A stretch of DNA of 52,646 nucleotides. Origin: Desulfuromonadales bacterium (lineage in GTDB: Bacteria; Desulfobacterota; Desulfuromonadia; Desulfuromonadales; BM103). The stretch is taken from positions 1-52,646 of the forward strand of contig JACZKE010000038.1 of NCBI GenBank assembly GCA_014860225.1. The letters are read 5' to 3'. Below are positions 43,471 to 52,493 of the stretch, one piece after another. Numbering within the stretch: position 1 is the stretch's first letter; each line of letters starts with the position of its first letter. Below the pieces are notes generated by a model that searched no databases, was not told the DNA's origin, and saw only the letters and a list, made by a program, of their open reading frames with translations. A program made the position numbers and the translations under genes.

Positions 43471-46400
43471 CTAACCCAGGCGCAGGAATTTATCCAGTCG
43501 ATAGCCGACGGCCGCGGCGAGTGCCAAACGTTGACGCAGAACCTCGGCGGAAGCAGAGGCAGGTACCTTTGCGTCTGCCGCCCCGTCTTCGCTCATAAGG
43601 TGCATGATCTCGGCCTGGAGAGCGATGGCTCCGGCCAGCGCAGTCATACCCTCCTGCACAAACCAGGTTTTGCCAGCATGGCTATTGATACCGAGCAGGC
43701 CGGTGTTGTCAGGATCATTGCACAGCTCTGCAAAACGCGTTTCGCTGGTTGCGGGGTGGGGGGTCAATCCGGATGTCTGCATCAGTAATGTGGCGAGAAA
43801 GACATCTCTTTGCTGCTCTGCAGAGGTGGTGCTCTCCTGCCAGGCGTAATCAAGGCCGAATCGGCGAAGGTATTGCAGGCAGCAAGAATCATCAGAAAGC
43901 CCCAGCATCTTACCCAGACTTCTCAGCAGCAGCCAGCTAAGGAGTGATACGCCCAACCCAGGCTGCGCACGCAGACCGAACCAGGCCTCCACCAGCAGTT
44001 TTTCCGGCAGTTTTGCGGCTGAAAGAGCGGACAGCCAGGCCGGCAGGGCTGCAAACAGAATTTCCAGGCCGGTGGGGACGGTCATCTGGTCATCGTGACA
44101 TTCGTCCGAGGAGCGCAGGGCGGCAGCAAGATCAGCGAGTTCTGTGAACAATTCCATCATCGATGCTTTGACCGGCTCCGATAGAGGAGACACAGTCGCT
44201 CCTCCGGACAGCACATGCAGGCGAGCCGGGTCGAGCAGCCTGGTGAATGCCTGCCAGAGCGGTTGGTGAAGCATCTGCAGTAATTCGCGATCGAGGTTCT
44301 GCACCGCGCGCCCCTGCAGACGTTGGTGGAGTTTATACCAACGTCCATCCGTATCATGGAACAACTGGAAGTCGAGGAAAACCTGGTGTTCATAACCATC
44401 CAGAGAAAGCTCGAGACCATGAGTTGCCTGATCGATCTGCTGCAGGTATTGAGAACCCTGCAGATTGCGAAAACGACAAAACTTTCCAGGTGCCGGGTCC
44501 AGACCCAGCTCCCGCCAGAGATCCGGCATTGGATGAGCAATGCCTTCCTGCTCCGGCGCCGCTTTCGGGGCAGCTTGATGCAATCGGCCTTGTGTGCGCT
44601 GCATGGCGTTGTTGTAGACGACCAGGACTTTGCTTTCGTCAGAACCGTTGCTGAAGGCATAGACGTTTTCATCAATACCTTGAGATGTTGTAAAGTCGTA
44701 GAGGGAAAAGTGCTCGACTCCGGAAAAGAGTTGCCGAATGCGCAACAGGGGGAAAATCTGTCGTTCATGATGCGAGACAAATCCGCCATCCGGTGATTCT
44801 TCCCAGTAGGCACGACGATATTCCATGCCGTATTTTTCCCGGTAACCTTCGATCTGACCATGACCGAACATGGGCAAGCCGGGCAGGGTGGCGAGCAAGG
44901 TAGCGACGCCGAAATATTTGTCGCCTTTGGCAAACTGTTCTACGGCCGTCGCTTCGTCCGGGTTGTTCATGAAGTTGACGTGCCGCTTCAAAATTTCCGG
45001 ATTGTAGGCCAGGATGTCTTTCAGGATTTTACGGTATTTTGCGTTGTCTTCATGCTTGAGCATGTTCATAAAGGCGCTGTTGTAGACCCGGTGCATGCCG
45101 AGATTGCGAACGAAATAACTCTCCATCATCCAGAAAGCTTCAGCAATTAACAAGGTGTCCGGGACTTCGCGATTAATGCGATCAACCACCTCCCGCCAGA
45201 ATTCAACAGGGAAAGCCTCTTCAAAGTCATCATCAGACATCCAGAAGGTCGAACGCGACGGAACTCCGGCACTGCCACCCGGCGGTGGAAACCAGAGTCG
45301 GCGGAAATGTTTGCGGGCCAGGGTCATGGCGGCATCAAAGCGAATCAGGCTGAAACGTCTGGCGATGGAAACGATCAGGTCGCTCATTGCCCGGCGCACT
45401 TCCGGGAGCAGGAAGTTGAGCTGGGCCGTGTCGTTCCAGGGCATATGAGTACCGTCGTTTCCATGATAGATGTAGCGGCGGCGTCCGGAGCGATGATCAT
45501 GATATTCATAGACGACGGCTGCATCGCTATGGTTCCAGTAACCATCTTCGATACGGATGCTTATCTCATCTGCATCGCAAAGATCCGGTCCACTGAAGCG
45601 ATAGGCCGGGTACGGTGGCTGATCAGCCTGCAGAAACCAGTCAGGGTGGTGTTTGACCCATTCAGAATCGATGCCGGTATGGTTGGGGACCACGTCGCAG
45701 GCCAAACGGATGCCGTAGTTGCGGCAGCGCTTCTCAAAATCCTGCAAAGCGCTCTCGCCTCCCAGGTCTGCGGCAATCCGATACGCATACAGTGCATAAG
45801 CAGAGGCTTCAGCTTCCGGATTGCCGCACAGCTGCTTGATGCGTTTTGAGGCCCCTGAGCGCTCCCAGATGCCGATCAGCCAGAGTGCGTTGAACCCCCA
45901 GCCCGCCAGACACGCCAATTCTTCATCCGGGATGTCTGACAGAGTGGTAATGGCGCGCTGGTAACGGCTGCTGAGCTGGTCAAGCCATACATAGATCGAT
46001 TTGGCCAGTAAAACAGAGCTGGTCATCCAGTCGATATCCGCAGTGAAAGCGGCCGGAGCGTTACTGCCATCGCCCTTGCCGAACAACGGGCTGAGTGATG
46101 GCCCTGGCCCGGGCAGGTGCGGCCGGCTTTCCTCGGCTGCGATGGCACGGGCAAGCTGTATGTCCAGAATGATGCTCTCCGGAAGCCATGCAGCCCAATG
46201 CTGCCCGATGTAAGCGATCTGTTCAGCCAGGCTGTGCGGGGCTGCACGCATCGGAGCACGCAGGAGATCCGGCAAGCTCTGCCCGAAGGTGACATGAACT
46301 TGTAATCGCTCTGATAGTTCGGTGAGCCGTTTGATCAACACATGATAGTCAAAGCGCGAGCTCAACTCGGTATCATCAAAAAGGTTGAGAAAAGTCCTGG

Positions 46401-46830
46401 TCGCCGGGTTGTCGATCAAAGCTTCAAGAATAAACATTTCGGCAAGCAAGTGCTGACGCGTCAGAGCTTCTGTCCCGGTCGCACCATCGCTGCGCGCTGT
46501 TGCCAGATCCTCCCTCGGGTAACAGTGAAGAAATTCGTGATATGCTTTTTTGAGCTCCGGTAGAGAATGCGTTATACCGGCAAGCTTGATTTCATTGAGG
46601 CCCGGATGCAGGTCCAGCTGGGCAAAGTAGTGTAGCGCCACATGTCTTGAAGCCGCGGTCAGTAGCGTGAACATGTAAACTTCTGCACCGGAGGTCCGGT
46701 GCCAGAGCGCAAACTTGCGAGCCGCATTGATATCGGGCATTCCGTCTGCCAGTTCGTGCAGGCCTGACTGTTGCAGCTGGTGAAGTGCCTTGCGATTCAG
46801 CAGTAATCTTTTGTCAAAAGGAATTGGCAT
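43471..46830 (-). CDS. Large GH13 alpha-amylase-family protein
   Basis: A 1119-residue glycoside hydrolase 13 protein, cytoplasmic as no signal peptide is seen. Residues 1-300 form an unassigned N-terminal region. The barrel begins near DEELACLAGWGFNALWLIG. Regions are visible: DVVPNHTG near 379-386, nucleophile Asp499 in LIRFDAAMTLARKHF, acid Glu564 in LLIAEAFWMMES, and Asp625 in NFMNNPDEATA. The usual His before that Asp is Pro here, a departure from most amylases. The 400-residue C-terminal part is unassigned. It may hydrolyse, branch or transfer on alpha-glucan. It sits between galT and glgA in the operon. Confidence 0.88.
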   Translation of the reverse strand: MPIPFDKRLLLNRKALHQLQQSGLHELADGMPDINAARKFALWHRTSGAEVYMFTLLTAASRHVALHYFAQLDLHPGLNEIKLAGITHSLPELKKAYHEFLHCYPREDLATARSDGATGTEALTRQHLLAEMFILEALIDNPATRTFLNLFDDTELSSRFDYHVLIKRLTELSERLQVHVTFGQSLPDLLRAPMRAAPHSLAEQIAYIGQHWAAWLPESIILDIQLARAIAAEESRPHLPGPGPSLSPLFGKGDGSNAPAAFTADIDWMTSSVLLAKSIYVWLDQLSSRYQRAITTLSDIPDEELACLAGWGFNALWLIGIWERSGASKRIKQLCGNPEAEASAYALYAYRIAADLGGESALQDFEKRCRNYGIRLACDVVPNHTGIDSEWVKHHPDWFLQADQPPYPAYRFSGPDLCDADEISIRIEDGYWNHSDAAVVYEYHDHRSGRRRYIYHGNDGTHMPWNDTAQLNFLLPEVRRAMSDLIVSIARRFSLIRFDAAMTLARKHFRRLWFPPPGGSAGVPSRSTFWMSDDDFEEAFPVEFWREVVDRINREVPDTLLIAEAFWMMESYFVRNLGMHRVYNSAFMNMLKHEDNAKYRKILKDILAYNPEILKRHVNFMNNPDEATAVEQFAKGDKYFGVATLLATLPGLPMFGHGQIEGYREKYGMEYRRAYWEESPDGGFVSHHERQIFPLLRIRQLFSGVEHFSLYDFTTSQGIDENVYAFSNGSDESKVLVVYNNAMQRTQGRLHQAAPKAAPEQEGIAHPMPDLWRELGLDPAPGKFCRFRNLQGSQYLQQIDQATHGLELSLDGYEHQVFLDFQLFHDTDGRWYKLHQRLQGRAVQNLDRELLQMLHQPLWQAFTRLLDPARLHVLSGGATVSPLSEPVKASMMELFTELADLAAALRSSDECHDDQMTVPTGLEILFAALPAWLSALSAAKLPEKLLVEAWFGLRAQPGLGVSLLSWLLLRSLGKMLGLSDDSCCLQYLRRFGLDYAWQESTTSAEQQRDVFLATLLMQTSGLTPHPATSETRFAELCNDPDNTGLLGINSHAGKTWFVQEGMTALAGAIALQAEIMHLMSEDGAADAKVPASASAEVLRQRLALAAAVGYRLDKFLRLG

Positions 46831-46870
46831 TCCGGTTGAGGCTCCATTTTATAATAAAAAGTCAGATGCT

Positions 46871-47911
46871 TCAGAAACTGAGGTTCGGATCGGTTGCGCG
46901 TAGAAAGCGCGCCGCATCCTCGGGAGGTAATGGATTGATAAAAAAACCGCTGCCCCATTCGAAACCAGCGGTCTGGCTGAGGCGAGGGACGAGCTCGATA
47001 TGCCAGTGATAGTCACTGACGATGGTCTCCCAGTAGCCCGGTTTACTAACCCGTGAATGAATCGGCGGTGTTGTATGCAGGATGAAATTGTACGGCGGAT
47101 CCTCGAGCAACCGATAGAGCCGGCGCAGCATGTCCTGCAGAGCTTTGGCACAGTCGGCAAGCTCCTGGTCGTTCTGCAGGGCAAAATCGTGATTATGCCG
47201 GAGCGGAAAGAGCCTGAGTTCAAAAGGGGAGCTCGAGGCATAGGGAGCCAGGATCAGGAAGGTGCCATCGTTGGAAACCACGCGTCGGCCATCGGCAGTC
47301 TCTTGTGCCAGTAAATCACAGATCAAGCATTGACCGCTAGTGAGGAAATGATTGCGGCACATGTTTAATTCGCTGTGGATCACTGGAGGCATGATCGGCA
47401 CGGCCATGAGCTGGGAGTGGGAATGGGGAAGTGGTGCGCCAGCCTCAATGCCATGGTTCTTGAAGATTTGCAGGTAGTGAAAGCGTGAGTCCTGACGCAG
47501 GTCCAGAAGCCGGGCACGGTATGCGATCAAAACATCTGTGATCTCTGCAATGTCAAGCTGCGCCAGGCTGCGTTGGTGATCGGCCGTTTCGATAATGACT
47601 TCGTGCGCGCCGATTCCGCGCATGGACTGGTTAAGGCCAGAGGTTTGCCGGTTCAGATCGCCTTCGATTCTCAATATCGGGAACTTGTTAGGAACGACCC
47701 GGACTCGCCAGCCAGGCTCGTTAGCTTTTGTGGTGCCGGGGCGCAGGGCAAAAACTTCTTGAGGAGTCTTGCTCTCCTGCCCCGGGCAGAAAGGGCATAT
47801 CGTTAGCGTCGGATGCTGGCGATCGACGAGAAATTCGCGCGGCTGGCGAATGCGTTGATTTTCAGTGATGACCCAGGTACCCCTCAGGGGGTCCTTTCGG
47901 AATTCAGACAA
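46871..47911 (-). CDS. galT: Galactose-1-phosphate uridylyltransferase family (GalT-like)
   Basis: A 346-residue HIT-superfamily nucleotidyltransferase. Zinc-binding cysteines CPFC lie near residue 40 and later Cys pairs are present (CLICDLL). The active-site motif is PLPHSHSQLMA with catalytic His. The C-terminal YHWHIELVPRL holds the second motif. GalT exchanges UMP between UDP-glucose and galactose-1-phosphate; related enzymes are ADP-glucose phosphorylases. Here it lies between a nucleotidyltransferase gene and the GH13 and glgA genes rather than with galK/galE, so a role in glucan nucleotide-sugar supply is plausible. The exact substrate is uncertain; spacing to both neighbours is short. 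Confidence 0.88.
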   Translation of the reverse strand: MSEFRKDPLRGTWVITENQRIRQPREFLVDRQHPTLTICPFCPGQESKTPQEVFALRPGTTKANEPGWRVRVVPNKFPILRIEGDLNRQTSGLNQSMRGIGAHEVIIETADHQRSLAQLDIAEITDVLIAYRARLLDLRQDSRFHYLQIFKNHGIEAGAPLPHSHSQLMAVPIMPPVIHSELNMCRNHFLTSGQCLICDLLAQETADGRRVVSNDGTFLILAPYASSSPFELRLFPLRHNHDFALQNDQELADCAKALQDMLRRLYRLLEDPPYNFILHTTPPIHSRVSKPGYWETIVSDYHWHIELVPRLSQTAGFEWGSGFFINPLPPEDAARFLRATDPNLSF

Positions 47912-47958
47912 TGCAATGGCCTTTATGTTTTTCTTGAGTCGTCAAAAATCTGAAGTTA

Positions 47959-50469
47959 TCAGCTGTCTGCCAGCTCGTTGAGCCATCCGGAGACTTTCTT
48001 CTGGTATTGGTCACGCAGAGAATCGGCATCACTCCGCTCGATGGCTTCCACATAGATGTGGGCGATTGGTCGATGCTGATCAGGCAGGACCAAAACCCAG
48101 CCCCGATCAGTATCAATGCGCACTCCATCGGTAAAGGATGCACGTTGATCAACGGCATCCTCACTCATACGCCGCATCAGCCTGCCCTTGCTCTCCCAGG
48201 GACAGGGCATTTGCAGGTGATGAAAGGTGTGCAGGGGCAGCTTGGCAAAGGCCTGATCCAGAGAAAGCTTTGCCCGGGCCGTGAGCTCCATGATTTTGGC
48301 GGCCGAAAAGAGGCCGTCAAAGTGTGGCTGGAATTTCGGGAAGCTGTAACGATCATCCATTGAGGCAGCAAAACGTACCTGGCGACTACGTGCCGCTTCG
48401 ACCAGTGAGTAGCCGTCACCACGGGTGCGTTGCACTGTCAAGCCGCTGGCCTTGGCCAGCGTGTCCACTACCTGGGGGGCACCCACCGGCATCACCAGGC
48501 TGCCTTCTCGCTCTACTGCACAAACCAGGACCGTCAATGTACTGAGCGCTTCACGGTCGGAAAAAATGTGGCCATTACCGCTGACCAGCCGGATTTTCTC
48601 ACCCGAGGGCCCAATCCAGAAACCAGCATCTGCTTCAAGTGTTTTGACAATGCGGCTTAAACGATCCAGGGCGACAGTGAGCTTGTCTGCGGCCATGTCC
48701 ATGGATTTTTCGTGGACATGGGAGTTCAGCTCAGTGATTTCGAATCCGAGGTCCGTCAGCAGAACGGGCAGAAGATCCGCAGCGGGTGAATGGTTAAGGT
48801 CCAGGACCACTTTGGGCGCGGTCTTCTTCAACAGGGCATCATCCAGGTTGCGAAGGAAACCTTCACGATAGAAATCGTAGACGCGTGGTAGTTCTTCGAT
48901 GGCGCCCGGTTCTGAATGATGGGCGCGTCGAAAGTTCTCTTTGAAGTAGATACGCTCTATTCCCTTGGTGGTTCCAGGTGATATTTCGTTGCCGTCACCA
49001 TCGAAGAAGACAATTTCCGTGGCCGCTGAATCTTCAGGAGACTGGCGGAAATGGATGCCGCCAACCTCACCAAAGGTCGTCAGCTTGTAGCGAAGCACCG
49101 GCAGGGATATCATTCTGATGTCACGGACATTGATTCCGGCGGAGAGCAGGCCGCCGACAAAGGATCGTTTGAGCATGCGTGAGGAACGGATAGCGTCGCG
49201 GCCGGCCAGGACGTAGCTGCCTTTGGGCAGGGTCGATCCATAAGCTGCGCCGAGCCGGGCAGAAAATTCAGGAGTCATTTCCACGTTGGTCAAACCACGG
49301 ACCACGGCACCTTCAAAGAGGCTCTTGCGCCACTTTTCGCCCCAGATCAGGTTGATGGACACCGTCGAGCCGCTCTCGATGACTTTGCGTGGCCAGATTT
49401 TGACGTTAGGACGGATGTTGACTTCGTCACCGATTGTCGTCTCGTCTGCGATTACGGCACCCGTTTCTATGACTGCCCGCTGGCCAACCTGAACCCGGTG
49501 ACCGAGATTGGCACCGGTAATCCTTGTGCCAGCCTTAATGTAGACGTTATCCCAGAGGACAGAGTCTTCGAGGACGCAGTCCTCTTCAATCAGGCAGTTT
49601 CGGCCGACTACAGAGTTGGTGAGCTGAGCGTTGCCCTGGATCCGGGTATTGTCACCGAGAACGACCATGCCAGAGAGTTTTGCCTGCTCATTCACCTGGG
49701 CATCGGGGCTGATATAAATCGTGCTGCCCACTGTATGTGGCGGCTCATTGACCTGAACGGTGACCATGCCGTGACAGATGTCATGGCATGCTTCGAGGTA
49801 TGCCTCCGGGTTGCCGATGTCGGCCCAGTAACCCTTCATATCACAACCAAAGAGAGCGTCGTTGTTTTCAAGCATTTTTGGAAAAACGTCTTTGGACCAG
49901 TCGCGATTCTCACCGTCCGGGATCAGTTCCAGGACTTCCGGTTCCAGAATGTAAATCCCGGTGTTGATGGTATCGGAAAAGACTTCTCCCCAGCCGGGTT
50001 TTTCAAGAAATTTGGTAATGCGGGATTCTTTGTCGGTGATCACAACGCCGAACTGCAGAGGGTCAGTCACAGATGTCAGGGTTATGGTTGCTTTCGCCTG
50101 CTTCTCTTCGTGAAATGCGATTACCTTTGACAGGTCAATATCGGTCAGCAGGTCGCCGCTGATAATCATGAAGCGTTCATTAAGATGGCGTGCTGCGGCT
50201 TTGACCGCACCAGCTGTCCCGAAATCTTCCAATGGTGTCACGTAGGTGATGCGGACACCGAATTCGCTCCCGTCGCCAAAGTAGTTTTTGATCACTTCGG
50301 GTTGATGAAACAACAACAGGATCAGGTCGGTAATGTCGTGCTGTTTTAGTAGATTGACGATATGCTCCATGATCGGCCGGTTGAGCAGCGGAATCATTGG
50401 TTTGGGCATACTTATGGTCAAGGGGTGTATACGAGTGCCGAAGCCACCCGCCATAATAACAGCTTTCAA
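47959..50469 (-). CDS. Sugar nucleotidyltransferase-hexapeptide-phosphomannomutase-like fusion
   Basis: An 836-residue fusion. Residues 1-235 are a nucleotidyltransferase (MAGGFGTRIHPLT, then SMPKPMIPLLN; ISGDLLTDID; FLEKPGWGE). About 250-370 form left-handed beta-helix hexapeptide repeats. About 385-836 resemble phosphomannomutase (GRDAIRSSRMLKRSFVGGLL). In the mutase part the usual TASHNP loop is RQSPED (475-480), keeping Ser477 but losing the neighbouring His-Asn, and the DGDADR-type metal loop reads EADAGFWIG near 612-620. The mutase may therefore be inactive or regulatory. Such fusions are usually annotated mannose-1-phosphate guanylyltransferase. The position in the glucan operon suggests glucose-1-phosphate activation, unproven. 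Confidence 0.88.
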   Translation of the reverse strand: MKAVIMAGGFGTRIHPLTISMPKPMIPLLNRPIMEHIVNLLKQHDITDLILLLFHQPEVIKNYFGDGSEFGVRITYVTPLEDFGTAGAVKAAARHLNERFMIISGDLLTDIDLSKVIAFHEEKQAKATITLTSVTDPLQFGVVITDKESRITKFLEKPGWGEVFSDTINTGIYILEPEVLELIPDGENRDWSKDVFPKMLENNDALFGCDMKGYWADIGNPEAYLEACHDICHGMVTVQVNEPPHTVGSTIYISPDAQVNEQAKLSGMVVLGDNTRIQGNAQLTNSVVGRNCLIEEDCVLEDSVLWDNVYIKAGTRITGANLGHRVQVGQRAVIETGAVIADETTIGDEVNIRPNVKIWPRKVIESGSTVSINLIWGEKWRKSLFEGAVVRGLTNVEMTPEFSARLGAAYGSTLPKGSYVLAGRDAIRSSRMLKRSFVGGLLSAGINVRDIRMISLPVLRYKLTTFGEVGGIHFRQSPEDSAATEIVFFDGDGNEISPGTTKGIERIYFKENFRRAHHSEPGAIEELPRVYDFYREGFLRNLDDALLKKTAPKVVLDLNHSPAADLLPVLLTDLGFEITELNSHVHEKSMDMAADKLTVALDRLSRIVKTLEADAGFWIGPSGEKIRLVSGNGHIFSDREALSTLTVLVCAVEREGSLVMPVGAPQVVDTLAKASGLTVQRTRGDGYSLVEAARSRQVRFAASMDDRYSFPKFQPHFDGLFSAAKIMELTARAKLSLDQAFAKLPLHTFHHLQMPCPWESKGRLMRRMSEDAVDQRASFTDGVRIDTDRGWVLVLPDQHRPIAHIYVEAIERSDADSLRDQYQKKVSGWLNELADS

Positions 50470-50487
50470 TGGAGCCTCCCTGTGATT

Positions 50488-50844
50488 TCAGGATAATGCA
50501 AGAATGCGACGTACTTCGTTTTTTAACTCATCGAGGTTGGAGCTTTTGACTACGTATGCGTCAGCCAGCCATGAGGAAAAGTCATCCTTGTAACAGCTGT
50601 AAGCTGTACAAAGCACCACCGGGGTTTTCTCTCGTTCGCGTGCGATCTGTTGCAGGAGCTCCAGGCCGCTTTCTTTGTCAAGCTGTATGTCGAGAATGAT
50701 CAGGTCAAAAACCTGACTGCGCAGCAGCTCCATGGCATCATTGCGGTTGCCGCATGTGACAACTGTATGGCCTTCATCTTCCAGTTCGGCAGCATAAAGG
50801 TGGCGGATGTCGCCTTCATCATCAATTACCAACAGATGTGCCAT
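50488..50844 (-). CDS. Single-domain response regulator
   Basis: A 118-residue receiver with no output domain. The acidic pocket is DDE at 8-10, the phosphoacceptor Asp52 in LIILDIQLD, and the conserved Lys in YVVKSSNLDEL. The start at 50844 is supported by AAGGAG in the right place; the open frame continues farther upstream but unconvincingly. It begins an apparent six-gene minus-strand operon: it precedes the nucleotidyltransferase fusion by 18 bases. It could therefore link the glucan pathway to a kinase encoded elsewhere, acting by protein contact. No DNA-binding domain is present, so it is not a transcription factor. Confidence 0.9.
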   Translation of the reverse strand: MAHLLVIDDEGDIRHLYAAELEDEGHTVVTCGNRNDAMELLRSQVFDLIILDIQLDKESGLELLQQIAREREKTPVVLCTAYSCYKDDFSSWLADAYVVKSSNLDELKNEVRRILALS

Positions 50845-50962
50845 GGTGTACTCCTTGGAAAAAATCAAGATCAGCTTATTATACCAAGCAAAAGTGCGAC
50901 TGCAATCGCAGAGAACAGATTGTCCGCTTGCCCTTGAATGATGGCAATGGCATAGTCCTGTC

Positions 50963-51922
50963 ATGCCAATGAAAGCTTATCATATCTTTTCCGCACAGCT
51001 TAAAAAACGTTTCGGTGTTCGGGTTCACAAGATCTCCGTTGACGCGGGGTTCGGTTGCCCGAATCGCAATGGTGGAAGAGCAGGCTCAGGTTGTCTCTTC
51101 TGTGACCCGGGAGGCTCCGGAGCCGTTGGCATCGAACGACAGTTGTCTATCGCCGAACAGATTGAGCAGGGTAAGGACGTCATGAGCCGCAAATACAAGG
51201 CGAATAAGTTCATGGCCTATTTTCAGCCTTTTTCAAATACGCTTGCCCCGGTAGACAGGTTGCGGGCTCTCTATGATGAAGCTTTGGCCGTCGATAGTGT
51301 CGTTGGCCTGGCGGTTGGCACAAGACCCGACTGCGTTCCTCCTGATGTTCTGGATTTACTCGCGGAATACCACCGACGGACCTACTTCTGGCTGGAACTC
51401 GGATTGCAGAGCAGCCACGACAGGACCCTTGCCTGGTTGAAGCGTGGTCACGATTTTGCAGCATTTACAAAAGCCTACCACGCGGCAAAGTCTCGCGGTC
51501 TGCGTGTATGCGTTCATGTGATTCTCGGTCTCCCCGGCGAGAGCCGCGCTGACATACTGGCGACGGCCGACGTTTTGGCGAAATTACGGGTCGACGGTGT
51601 CAAATTGCACCTGCTCCATGTCTTGCAAAAGACACCGCTTGGCAACTTATACCTCGAGGGTAAGATCCAATTGTTAGGTATGGATGAGTATGTAACGCTG
51701 GTTGTCGATTTTATGGAACGACTTCATCCCGACACGCTGATCCACAGGCTGACCGGCGATGGTCCGCGGGACCAATTGCTTGCCCCGCTCTGGTCGCTCA
51801 ACAAGTGGGAGGTCCTCAATGCAATCGATGCGGAGTTTGTCAGGCGAGGTTCCCGTCAGGGTGATCGCTGCCAGGTCAAATCGGGCAGAAACGCTAATAC
51901 GGACATTGAAAACGCCCCCTGA
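50963..51922 (+). CDS. TIGR01212-family radical SAM protein (YhcC-like)
   Basis: A 319-residue radical SAM protein. The cluster cysteines are in GCPNRNGGRAGSGCLFC (Cys32, Cys44, Cys47), a CX11CX2C spacing typical of the TIGR01212/YhcC family rather than CX3CX2C. Other family segments are ANKFMAYFQPFSNT, VVGLAVGTRPDCVPPDVL, ELGLQSSHDRTL and HVILGLPGE. The reaction is unknown to me. The ATG at 50963 lacks a clear ribosome site, and an ATG two codons later is an alternative. It is divergent from the response regulator gene by 118 bases and ends inside a bidirectional hairpin. Confidence 0.92.
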   Translation: MPMKAYHIFSAQLKKRFGVRVHKISVDAGFGCPNRNGGRAGSGCLFCDPGGSGAVGIERQLSIAEQIEQGKDVMSRKYKANKFMAYFQPFSNTLAPVDRLRALYDEALAVDSVVGLAVGTRPDCVPPDVLDLLAEYHRRTYFWLELGLQSSHDRTLAWLKRGHDFAAFTKAYHAAKSRGLRVCVHVILGLPGESRADILATADVLAKLRVDGVKLHLLHVLQKTPLGNLYLEGKIQLLGMDEYVTLVVDFMERLHPDTLIHRLTGDGPRDQLLAPLWSLNKWEVLNAIDAEFVRRGSRQGDRCQVKSGRNANTDIENAP

Positions 51923-51934
51923 AATCAGGGGGCG
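51913..51934. terminator. Bidirectional terminator overlapping two stop codons
   Basis: CGCCCCCTGA (51913-51922) pairs with TCAGGGGGCG (51925-51934), followed by CTCTTT on the plus side and by GTTTTC on the minus side. The radical SAM stop TGA is at 51920-51922 and the small minus-strand ORF stop is at 51925-51927, so both convergent genes finish inside the hairpin. Confidence 0.85.
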
Positions 51935-52056
51935 CTCTTTACAATGGGTGTCGGCTGGGCTGCTGTCTCTGTCGGACTACTCCAGGAAAGGAGCAGCAGA
52001 GATGCCCAGGCGATGCTGACGAATAAGATTACGAAACGGAACATGGCGCGGAGCAT
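51925..52056 (-). CDS. Putative small membrane protein
   Basis: A 43-residue frame beginning MLRAMFRFVILFVSIAWASL, then LLLLSWSSPTET and a short polar tail. It has one clear hydrophobic helix, consistent with a signal anchor or small membrane protein. A second in-frame ATG is at 52044. No strong ribosome site is seen at either. It follows the cytochrome b5-like gene by 83 bases on the same strand and ends in the shared terminator. No homology is recognised. Chance occurrence cannot be excluded. Confidence 0.4.
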   Translation of the reverse strand: MLRAMFRFVILFVSIAWASLLLLSWSSPTETAAQPTPIVKSAP

Positions 52057-52139
52057 AACTGAGCGAGACAGAAAAATCAAGAAGGCAAAACAAAGTAATC
52101 AAAATTTTTCGGACGCTCCGAACTGCGACCCCTTTAACG

Positions 52140-52460
52140 TTATAAGAGCAGGTAAAGCAGTAAGGCAATGACCGTTGCCGCGATAATAATACCCGTGGTC
52201 TTCATGCCGCTGCCGCCGGGAGTTTGTGCCGATGGCTTTTGACCGAGGGTCCCTACGACGGGGAATCGTTCAACAACCGTTCGAACGTGCGGCGCTTTGG
52301 CCAGTTCTTCGGTCAAATCCTGCCCCGCTTGATGATCGGGAGGATGCAACCCGTTTTTCCAGAGAGTGCTGTCGGTGACATCATAGATGGTGCCGTTGAC
52401 AGCGATGTAGGCACGGTGACCGTTCTGGCCATCGTATCCGGCAAGTTCACTCAGGGTCAT
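52140..52460 (-). CDS. Cytochrome b5-like haem/steroid-binding domain, tail-anchored
   Basis: A 106-residue protein. A cytochrome b5-like domain occupies about residues 1-72 (TLSELAGYDGQNGHRAYIAV, VNGTIYDVTDS, HPPDHQAGQDLT). His39 and His58 (KAPHVRTV) are candidate haem ligands; the core HPxxH replaces the eukaryotic HPGG. After a Pro/Gly/Ser linker a hydrophobic helix (about 87-106, TGIIIAATVIALLLYLLL) forms a C-terminal membrane anchor. AAAGGAGGA precedes the ATG. Bacterial members of this short type are poorly studied and may bind haem or another ligand. It could carry electrons at the membrane, but no partner is adjacent. Confidence 0.87.
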   Translation of the reverse strand: MTLSELAGYDGQNGHRAYIAVNGTIYDVTDSTLWKNGLHPPDHQAGQDLTEELAKAPHVRTVVERFPVVGTLGQKPSAQTPGGSGMKTTGIIIAATVIALLLYLLL

Positions 52461-52493
52461 GAAGACTCCTCCTTTTCAATGATTGCATGCAGC

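Noticed and set aside
51969-51979. CTGTCGGACTA, matching the end of the 52494 repeat
   Set aside because: An isolated 11-base match without a paired arm; may be chance.
51944-52171. 75-codon plus-strand frame after the radical SAM gene
   Set aside because: Starts just after a terminator, has no ribosome site and overlaps a more plausible small hydrophobic minus-strand frame.
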